This document shows positions 5,399 through 9,733 of a stretch of 9,733 nt of DNA, in pieces. Position 1 is the stretch's first letter, and every line of letters starts with the position of its first letter. The translations under genes were made by a program, and so were the position numbers. Origin of the DNA: Streptomyces sp. NRRL B-1347 (GTDB taxonomy: Bacteria; Actinomycetota; Actinomycetes; Streptomycetales; Streptomycetaceae); the NCBI RefSeq assembly GCF_000720325.1, contig NZ_JOJM01000119.1, positions 1-9,733 of the forward strand. The letters are read 5' to 3'. The notes beneath the pieces were generated by a model that saw only the letters and a list, made by a program, of their open reading frames with translations, had not been told where the DNA came from and made no database searches.

Positions 5399-6343
5399 AT
5401 GGAACCAATCATCATCGTCCTGATCATTCTGGTGGTGCTGGTCTTCATCGCCCTGATCAAGACGATCCAGGTCATCCCGCAGGCCAGCGCCGCCATCGTG
5501 GAGCGCTTCGGCCGCTACACCCGCACCCTGAACGCGGGCCTGAACATCGTCGTCCCGTTCATCGACTCCATCCGCAACCGCATCGACCTGCGCGAGCAGG
5601 TCGTGCCCTTCCCGCCGCAGCCGGTGATCACCCAGGACAACCTGGTCGTGAACATCGACACCGTCATCTACTACCAGGTCACCGACGCCCGCGCCGCGAC
5701 GTACGAGGTCGCCAGCTACATCCAGGCGATCGAGCAGCTCACCGTCACCACCCTGCGCAACATCATCGGTGGCATGGACCTGGAGCGGACCCTGACCTCC
5801 CGCGAGGAGATCAACGCGGCGCTGCGCGGCGTCCTCGACGAGGCCACCGGCAAGTGGGGCATCCGCGTCAACCGCGTCGAGCTGAAGGCCATCGAGCCGC
5901 CCACCTCCATCCAGGACTCGATGGAGAAGCAGATGCGCGCCGACCGCGACAAGCGCGCCGCGATCCTCCAGGCCGAGGGTGTCCGTCAGTCGGAGATCCT
6001 GCGCGCCGAGGGTGAGAAGCAGTCCGCGATCCTGCGCGCCGAGGGCGAGGCCAGGGCCGCGGCCCTGCGCGCCGAGGGCGAGGCCCAGGCGATCCGCACG
6101 GTCTTCGAGTCCATCCACGCGGGCGACCCCGACCAGAAGCTGCTGTCCTACCAGTACCTCCAGATGCTCCCGAAGATCGCCGAGGGCGATGCCAACAAGC
6201 TCTGGATCGTGCCCAGCGAGATCGGCGACGCCCTCAAGGGCCTCGGCGGCGCGCTCGGCAACTTCGGCCCGATCTCCGGCGGCGGCCCCGCCGCCAAGTC
6301 CTCGGGCGGCGTGGAGCGCCGCGAACAGCCGCCCATCGACTGA
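5399..6343 (+). CDS. SPFH/Band 7 stomatin-like membrane protein
   Basis: This 314-residue protein has one N-terminal membrane segment (about 3-22), an SPFH/Band 7 domain (about 25-185, with VIPQASAAIVERFGRYTRTLNAGLN and the conserved VVPFIDSIRNRIDLREQ) and a helical region. Four perfect-length 11-residue repeats follow at 187-230, each built on (I/A)L(R/Q)AEG. The C-terminal tail is glycine-rich. Stomatin-like proteins form ring-shaped oligomers on membranes and pair with NfeD proteins, as encoded just upstream. GGGGA at 5388-5392 lies 6 bases before the ATG. A possible promoter and a hairpin occupy the gap after the NfeD gene, so expression may be only partly coupled. Identification is firm; the process it serves here is not shown. 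Confidence 0.95.
   Translation: MEPIIIVLIILVVLVFIALIKTIQVIPQASAAIVERFGRYTRTLNAGLNIVVPFIDSIRNRIDLREQVVPFPPQPVITQDNLVVNIDTVIYYQVTDARAATYEVASYIQAIEQLTVTTLRNIIGGMDLERTLTSREEINAALRGVLDEATGKWGIRVNRVELKAIEPPTSIQDSMEKQMRADRDKRAAILQAEGVRQSEILRAEGEKQSAILRAEGEARAAALRAEGEAQAIRTVFESIHAGDPDQKLLSYQYLQMLPKIAEGDANKLWIVPSEIGDALKGLGGALGNFGPISGGGPAAKSSGGVERREQPPID
5957..6088 (+). repeat. Four 33-base in-frame repeats in the SPFH gene
   Basis: The DNA encodes four consecutive 11-residue units: AAILQAEGVRQ, SEILRAEGEKQ, SAILRAEGEAR and AAALRAEGEAQ. The segment CTGCGCGCCGAGGG occurs in three of them. An 11-residue period fits a right-handed or extended coiled coil. Confidence 0.85.
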
Positions 6344-6352
6344 CGCGCGTAC

Positions 6353-6404
6353 GGTACGACGTTGGGGCCGCACCCTTCGAAGGGTGCGGCCCCAACGTCG
6401 TACC
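6353..6404. terminator. Perfect 52-bp palindrome, bidirectional terminator
   Basis: All 26 base pairs match around the centre 6378/6379, which reads TTCGAA. It begins 10 bases after the SPFH stop codon and ends 6 bases before the last codon of the convergent HNH gene, so it can serve both transcripts. In RNA it would form a stem of about 24 bp with a 4-base loop. Confidence 0.9.
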
Positions 6405-6409
6405 TGCGG

Positions 6410-6916
6410 TCAGGCGGCGGGCTGTGACAGCCAGTCGGGCAGTGCCTCCAGGTCCTCACGCCCGAGCGTGAGCAGCATCGCGTCGGCGGGCGTCGGCTCG
6501 AACGGCTCCCGCAGCAGCGGCATCCCCGCCTGCTCCGGCGTCCGGTCCGCCTTGCGGTGATTGTCGAGCGCGCACGACGCCACCGTGTTCAGCCAGCTGT
6601 CCGCACCGCCCTGGGACCGGGGCACCACGTGGTCCACGGTCGTCGCGCGCCTGCCGCAGTACGCGCACCGGTGCCGGTCGCGCACCAGCACCCCGCGCCG
6701 TGACCACGGAGCACGTCTTCGGAACGGCACGCGTACGTACCGGCAGAGCCTGATCACCCGGGGCACCGGGAGGACCACATCGGCGGCGCGCATCCGCAGG
6801 CCGGGGTGGGCGTGCTCCACGACGGCCTTGTCCTGGAGGACAAGCACGACGGCTCGGTTCAGCGTCACCGTCGACAGTGGTTCGAAGCTCGCGTTCAGGA
6901 CCAGCGTGTCTCGCAT
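6410..6916 (-). CDS. Small HNH endonuclease family protein
   Basis: This 168-residue protein carries a zinc-binding HNH nuclease motif: CAYCG (Cys84, Cys87), VDHVVPRSQGG with Asp95-His96, Asn110, and CALDNH (Cys115, Asn119-His120). The N-terminal part (1-70) begins LVLNASFEPLSTV and contains VLQDKAVVEH and RYVRVPFRRR, a layout I know from a widespread actinobacterial and cyanobacterial HNH family of unknown biological role. I chose the ATG at 6916 because GGGAGG (complement of 6925-6930) lies 8 bases before it; a start ten codons earlier has no support. No methylase or restriction partner is next to it, so a classical restriction system is unlikely. It converges on the SPFH gene across the 52-bp palindrome. 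Nuclease activity is predicted from the intact motif. Confidence 0.9.
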   Translation of the reverse strand: MRDTLVLNASFEPLSTVTLNRAVVLVLQDKAVVEHAHPGLRMRAADVVLPVPRVIRLCRYVRVPFRRRAPWSRRGVLVRDRHRCAYCGRRATTVDHVVPRSQGGADSWLNTVASCALDNHRKADRTPEQAGMPLLREPFEPTPADAMLLTLGREDLEALPDWLSQPAA

Positions 6917-7000
6917 CTCGCCCACCTCCCGTGTGCACCCGCCCACCCCCGTGGCGGGCTTGGATCAACTCTGGCCGGGCGCGCCGGGATGGACAACGCA

Positions 7001-7046
7001 ATAAAAGATGCCCGCCCCTGATCACTTCCAAGACCAGGGGCGGGCA
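7001..7046 (-). terminator. Intrinsic terminator of the PEBP-like gene
   Basis: Perfect 12-bp arms TGCCCGCCCCTG and CAGGGGCGGGCA (7009-7020 and 7035-7046) enclose a 14-base loop. On the leftward strand the stem is followed at once by TCTTTTATT, so this is a true U-tract terminator, uncommon at such high GC. The HNH gene's promoter must lie between here and 6931; TTGTCC on that strand (6991-6996) is a possible -35, without a clear -10. Confidence 0.85.
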
Positions 7047-7072
7047 AACGTTCAATGAACGGTCGGCGGGTG

Positions 7073-7612
7073 TCAGTCCTCCGCGAGCGCCGCGTACTCG
7101 GCGACCACGTGCGCCCGCGCGAGCGTGTGGAACCGCAGGTTGAAGCCGACCACGGCGGGCGTGGCGGCCGCGTCGGGCCCCAGCTTCTCCTGGTCGACCG
7201 CGTACACGGTGAACACATAGCGGTGCGCCGGGTCACCGGGCGGCGGGGCGGCACCTCCGAAGTCCTGCGTCCCGTAGTCGTTGCGCACCTGGACCGCGCC
7301 GTCGGGCAGCCCCTCGAACTTGCCGCTGCCCGCACCGGTCGGCAGCTCGGTCACCGAGGCCGGGATGTCGAACACGACCCAGTGCCAGAAGCCGCTCCCC
7401 GTGGGGGCGTCCGGGTCGAAGCACGTCACGGCGAAGCTCTTCGTCTCCGGCGGGAAGCCCTCCCACCGCAGCTGCGGCGACGTGTTCCCGGCCGCGTACA
7501 CCTGGGCGTCCGGCAGCGTCGCGCCCGCCTCGAAGTCCGCGCTCGCGACCGTGAACGACGGCACGGGCGGGTGGAAGTCGTGCGGCAGCGGCGGCCTGTT
7601 GACCTCGGCCAC
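7073..7612 (-). CDS. PEBP / YbhB-YbcL family protein
   Basis: This 179-residue protein belongs to the phosphatidylethanolamine-binding protein family (Raf-kinase-inhibitor-like; bacterial YbhB/YbcL). The conserved ligand-pocket motifs are present: FDPDAP (65-70), [11 protein letters not shown] (74-84) and [14 protein letters not shown] (119-132). No signal peptide is visible, so it is probably cytosolic, like YbhB. The GTG start is set by a perfect AGGAGG (complement of 7620-7625) 7 bases upstream; the frame stays open for 30 more codons without another site. Its length is usual for the family. The biochemical role of bacterial PEBPs is unclear; small-ligand binding is inferred. It has its own terminator and a repeat-rich upstream region, so it is probably monocistronic. 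Confidence 0.93.
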   Translation of the reverse strand: MAEVNRPPLPHDFHPPVPSFTVASADFEAGATLPDAQVYAAGNTSPQLRWEGFPPETKSFAVTCFDPDAPTGSGFWHWVVFDIPASVTELPTGAGSGKFEGLPDGAVQVRNDYGTQDFGGAAPPPGDPAHRYVFTVYAVDQEKLGPDAAATPAVVGFNLRFHTLARAHVVAEYAALAED

Positions 7613-7623
7613 GTAGGCACCTC

Positions 7624-7662
7624 CTGATCGGTACAGACTGATCGCTACTGATGGATCAGTAC
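7624..7662 (-). promoter_or_regulatory. GATC-rich repeat cluster before the PEBP gene
   Basis: CTGATCGGTAC and CTGATCGCTAC lie 13 bases apart (from 7625 and 7638), followed by the inverted form GGATCAGTAC (7653-7662). The cluster starts next to the ribosome-binding site and covers the place where a promoter should be, so it is a plausible repressor site. The element GATGGATC (7650-7657) also occurs before the Spo0M gene. Confidence 0.45.
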
Positions 7663-7676
7663 GGACAACGGTTCTC

Positions 7677-7719
7677 CAGCGCGGGCGATCACCCACGATC
7701 ACGGCGACCGCCCGCGCTG
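7677..7719 (-). terminator. Hairpin terminator after the Spo0M-like gene
   Basis: Perfect 11-bp arms CAGCGCGGGCG and CGCCCGCGCTG enclose a 21-base loop. It lies 13 bases beyond the stop codon of the leftward Spo0M-like gene and separates it from the PEBP gene. Confidence 0.7.
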
Positions 7720-7732
7720 ACGAGCCTAGGCC

Positions 7733-8515
7733 TCAGAACCAGTTGCGGCGGCTGCCGACCTCGGACAGCCACGCGTTGAGGTACGCGGCCCAGTCCGTGC
7801 CCTGGAAGTCGTGGAGGCCGACCGTGAACGACTTGTAGGAGTCGCTGCCCTCGCTGAACAGGCCGGGCTTCTTGTCCATCTCCAGGACGACGTCCATCTC
7901 GCGGTCGTCGGCGACGAAGCTCAGCTCCACCTGGTTCAGACCGCGGTACTGCTCCGGCGGGAAGAACTCGATCTCCTGGTAGAACGGCAGCTTCTGCCGC
8001 GTGCCGCGGATGTGGCCCTTCTCCATGTCGGCGCTCTTGAAGCGGAAGCCCAGCTGCCCGAAGGCGTCCAGGACGGCCTGCTGCGCGGGCAGCGGGTGCA
8101 CGTGGATCGGGTCAAGGTCACCGGAGTCCACGGCGCGGGCGATCGCCAGCTCCGTCGTCACACCGATGTTCATGCCGTGCAGCTCGCGCCCGGCGAAGTG
8201 GGTGATCGGCGTCTCCCAGGGAATGTCGAGGCCGAACGGCACCGCGTGCACCGCGTTCGCCTTCAGCTCGAAGGCACCGCCGAGGCGCTGCTTGGTGAAC
8301 TCGACGTCCTGCTTGAACTCCTGGTCGTTGCCCTCGACCTCGACCCGGGCCTGCAGACCCACGGCCAGTCCCTCGATCTGCTGGTCGACGGAGCCGCCCT
8401 GGATGCGCACCTCGCCCTGGACGACACCGCCCGGCACCACGTTGGCCTCGGTCAGCACCGTCTCGACGGACGCACCGCCGGCACCGAGACTCGCAAGGAG
8501 CTTCTTGAACCCCAT
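7733..8515 (-). CDS. Spo0M-like sporulation-control protein
   Basis: This 260-residue protein matches the Spo0M family in length and motifs: [21 protein letters not shown] at the start, [14 protein letters not shown] (28-41), [25 protein letters not shown] near 99-123, and the C-terminal half with [16 protein letters not shown] (185-200). The fold is arrestin-like. In Bacillus subtilis Spo0M affects sporulation and cell-surface or division traits; the role in Streptomyces is not settled. I chose the ATG at 8515 because GGGGAGGA (complement of 8521-8528) lies about 5 bases before it and the family begins here; a longer reading frame to 8584 has no ribosome-binding site. It stands alone, divergent from the DNA glycosylase gene. 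Confidence 0.92.
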   Translation of the reverse strand: MGFKKLLASLGAGGASVETVLTEANVVPGGVVQGEVRIQGGSVDQQIEGLAVGLQARVEVEGNDQEFKQDVEFTKQRLGGAFELKANAVHAVPFGLDIPWETPITHFAGRELHGMNIGVTTELAIARAVDSGDLDPIHVHPLPAQQAVLDAFGQLGFRFKSADMEKGHIRGTRQKLPFYQEIEFFPPEQYRGLNQVELSFVADDREMDVVLEMDKKPGLFSEGSDSYKSFTVGLHDFQGTDWAAYLNAWLSEVGSRRNWF

Positions 8516-8556
8516 GACTCTCCTCCCCAGGACCCTGCCTGTGGCTTGATTCGTTC

Positions 8557-8578
8557 GATGGATCGTCGACTTCGATCC
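8557..8578 (-). promoter_or_regulatory. Inverted repeat before the Spo0M-like gene, candidate operator
   Basis: GGATCG and CGATCC (8560-8565 and 8573-8578) flank a 7-base spacer with TCGAC at its start. It lies 42-63 bases before the start codon, where a promoter is expected. It includes the GATGGATC octamer (8557-8564) also found before the PEBP gene. Confidence 0.4.
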
Positions 8579-8609
8579 GTACAAACGCGACCAGCGCGTC
8601 TGTGGTTCC

Positions 8610-8633
8610 GCGCTCTCACCCTTGCGCTCTCAC
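8610..8633. repeat. Two direct copies of GCGCTCTCAC, 14 bases apart
   Basis: Exact copies at 8610-8619 and 8624-8633 lie in the divergent gap between the Spo0M-like and glycosylase genes. They may be a binding site or chance. The rest of the gap holds no gene. Confidence 0.5.
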
Positions 8634-8719
8634 GTTCGCCGCGAGAAGGCCCCCGGACCAGGTTCCGCCGGCCCTCCGCGCGGAACCCGCACACATCCGG
8701 TGCACTACGCTCGTACGCC

Positions 8720-9361
8720 ATGATCGCGGGACCTGACCGTACGCCCCTGCCCCGAGAGTTCTTCGACCGACCCGTCCTCGAGGTGGCCCCCGACCTGCTC
8801 GGCCGCGTCCTCGTGCGCAACTCGCCGGACGGCCCGATCGAGCTGCGCCTGACAGAGGTCGAGGCGTACGCGGGGGAGGCGGACCCGGGCTCGCACGCCT
8901 ATCGGGGCCGCACCGCTCGCAACGACGTGATGTTCGGCCCGCCCGGCTACGCGTACGTGTACTTCACCTACGGCATGTGGCACTGCCTCAACTTCGTGTG
9001 CGGCCCGGAGGGCGCCGCGAGCGGGGTGCTGCTGCGCGCGGGGGAGGTCGTCGAAGGTGCCGCACTGGCCCGCAAACGTCGACTCTCGGCCCGAAACGAC
9101 AAGGAACTGGCCAAAGGCCCCGCGCGCCTGGCCACGGCCCTCGACGTGGACCGCGCCCTCAACGGCACCGACGTCTGCGCCGGCCCCGAGGCACCCCTCA
9201 GCATTCTCACGGGGATACCCACCCACCCCGACCAGGTCAAGAGCGGTCCCCGAACCGGAGTCGGCGGCGAGGGCAGCGTCCACCCGTGGCGCTTCTGGGA
9301 GGCCAACGACCCCACAGTCAGCCCTTATCGGGCCCATACGCCCCGCCGTCGCCGAACTTGA
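8720..9361 (+). CDS. 3-methyladenine DNA glycosylase, Aag/Mpg type
   Basis: This 213-residue base-excision-repair enzyme removes alkylated purines from DNA. It aligns by eye with human AAG: EVEAY (46-50) holds the catalytic glutamate Glu48 and Tyr50, His59 follows in [18 protein letters not shown] (79-85) gives the Tyr81 intercalation-pocket residue, CLN gives Asn91, and GVLLRAGE holds Arg106. The protein has the usual bacterial length and ends with a basic PRRRRT tail. The ATG is the first good start. It lacks a Shine-Dalgarno sequence; TACGCT (8706-8711), a TANNNT -10, lies 8 bases before it, so a nearly leaderless mRNA is likely. The stop codon overlaps the -35 box of the rRNA promoter downstream, so no separate terminator exists between them. 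Function is confident from the intact active site. Confidence 0.95.
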   Translation: MIAGPDRTPLPREFFDRPVLEVAPDLLGRVLVRNSPDGPIELRLTEVEAYAGEADPGSHAYRGRTARNDVMFGPPGYAYVYFTYGMWHCLNFVCGPEGAASGVLLRAGEVVEGAALARKRRLSARNDKELAKGPARLATALDVDRALNGTDVCAGPEAPLSILTGIPTHPDQVKSGPRTGVGGEGSVHPWRFWEANDPTVSPYRAHTPRRRRT

Positions 9362-9386
9362 CGTGGCGTTGGCACGTCCGTAATGT
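9358..9386 (+). promoter_or_regulatory. rRNA operon promoter, upstream copy
   Basis: TTGACG (9358-9363) and TAATGT (9381-9386) are separated by 17 bases, an excellent match to the main Streptomyces vegetative sigma factor (HrdB) consensus. The -35 box overlaps the TGA stop of the glycosylase gene. RNA would begin near 9393 and run through the rRNA leader. Confidence 0.75.
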
Positions 9387-9517
9387 AGCCCGAGCCGCTT
9401 GACCCGGGTACGGCAATCAGCCTGCAGCCGGAAGCGGCCAACCACTACCTACGACTTCCCCTTCGCGGGGTCTTATTTCGCATGTCCGCATGCCGAAATT
9501 CGAATCCGCAGACTCGA

Positions 9518-9547
9518 TTATGAGTCGCCGGGAGGATCCGCTAAAGT
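9518..9547 (+). promoter_or_regulatory. Second rRNA promoter
   Basis: TAAAGT (9542-9547) is a good -10 in the context GGATCCGCTAAAGT, which I recall from Streptomyces rRNA promoters. TTATGA lies 18 bases upstream as a weak -35. Streptomyces rRNA operons usually have several tandem promoters. Confidence 0.6.
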
Positions 9548-9631
9548 AGTGACCACGCCGAAAGGCAAAGGCCCTCCAACGGCCACCGGAAATGAAATCC
9601 GAACCGGGAACGGAACGGAAAGCAGATCTGG

Positions 9632-9637
9632 TAAGGT
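9632..9637 (+). promoter_or_regulatory. Possible third rRNA promoter, -10 only
   Basis: TAAGGT, in AGATCTGGTAAGGTTGGAAA, sits where other Streptomyces leaders have a TAGAGT-like -10. No -35 box is recognisable at 17-18 bases, as is known for some rRNA promoters of this genus. Confidence 0.4.
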
Positions 9638-9733
9638 TGGAAACACGAAATACCGAAGGGAAGCGCCCGGAGGAAAGCCCGAGAGGGTGAGTACAAAGGA
9701 AGCGTCCGTTCCTTGAGAACTCAACAGCGTGCC

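Larger units (their letters stand above)
9387..9733 (+). other. rRNA operon leader, 16S gene beyond the window
   Basis: The last 100 bases match the conserved leader before Streptomyces 16S rRNA genes as I remember it, notably AAGGGAAGCGCCCGGAGGAA, GAGAGGGTGAGTACAAAGGA and CCTTGAGAACTCAACAGCG. The TTGAG/CTCAA pair at 9713-9724 sits where the antitermination and RNase III processing signals are found in actinobacterial leaders. The region is visibly richer in A than the rest of the window. Small inverted repeats occur at 9480-9493 (GCATG/CATGC) and 9511-9526 (GACTC/GAGTC), and a CCCC-TTCGC-GGGG hairpin followed by TCTTATTT lies at 9458-9477. No protein gene is supported here. Confidence 0.85.

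Noticed and set aside
3863..6373. 836-residue open frame on the minus strand
   Set aside because: It runs antisense through the ABC ATPase, NfeD and SPFH genes and even the palindrome. Its sequence is D/G/L-rich without domains, a codon-bias artefact.
6410..7612. A defence island or restriction system around the HNH nuclease
   Set aside because: No methylase, helicase, reverse transcriptase or toxin-antitoxin gene is present; neighbours are ordinary chromosomal genes.
7811..8719. Upstream extension of the glycosylase reading frame
   Set aside because: This part is antisense to the Spo0M-like gene and shows no protein features; the glycosylase family begins near 8720.
9399..9428. Another rRNA promoter starting with TTGACC
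   Set aside because: The -35 is good, but no TANNNT -10 follows at 17-18 bases.
9399..9716. 105-residue open frame in the last part of the window
   Set aside because: It lies in the rRNA leader, which has recognisable promoter and leader sequence and untypical codon use for a Streptomyces gene.
9660..9733. Start of the 16S rRNA gene
   Set aside because: The sequence matches the leader, but the mature 16S 5' end does not appear before the window stops.

Overview
The window looks like chromosomal DNA from a Streptomyces or a close relative. It has very high GC, strong G/C bias at third codon positions, two chaplin genes (an aerial-hypha coat family known from Streptomyces and relatives), GTG starts, and at its right end the leader of a Streptomyces-type rRNA operon. 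The content is core chromosome rather than a mobile island: I see no transposase, integrase, tRNA, CRISPR array or recognisable defence cassette.

Layout, left to right. Positions 1-284 hold no gene but carry a compact set of short repeats in front of a two-component operon. That operon (285-2097) encodes a GAF-domain NarL-type histidine kinase and, overlapping it by 8 bases, a NarL/LuxR response regulator. After a hairpin terminator come two short chaplin genes (2294-2539 and 2653-2895). The first has the usual two cysteines; the second has neither, as in ChpE. A strong terminator and a short tandem repeat follow. A leftward gene of unknown function (3050-3859) diverges from an ABC ATPase with no adjacent permease (3983-4774). 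Next are an NfeD-like membrane protein (4823-5251) and an SPFH/stomatin-like protein (5399-6343), a well-known functional pair. A perfect 52-bp palindrome separates the SPFH gene from a convergent leftward gene for a small HNH nuclease (6410-6916). Two more leftward genes follow: a PEBP/YbhB-like protein (7073-7612) and a Spo0M-like sporulation protein (7733-8515). A rightward gene for 3-methyladenine DNA glycosylase (8720-9361) completes the coding part. From 9358 to the end is the promoter and leader region of an rRNA operon; the 16S gene itself is beyond the window.

How the parts may fit together. Several genes concern the cell surface, membrane stress or development: chaplins, NfeD/SPFH, Spo0M and the sensor pair. 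Candidate promoter motifs fit this: a sigma-BldN-like site before the first chaplin and ECF-type sites before the ABC ATPase and perhaps the SPFH gene. These motif calls were made by eye and are inference. No wholly new system is evident. The best leads are regulatory: the repeat cluster before the kinase, the double hairpin between the chaplins, the 52-bp palindrome, an octamer shared by the PEBP and Spo0M upstream regions, and an rRNA promoter whose -35 box overlaps the stop codon of the glycosylase gene.
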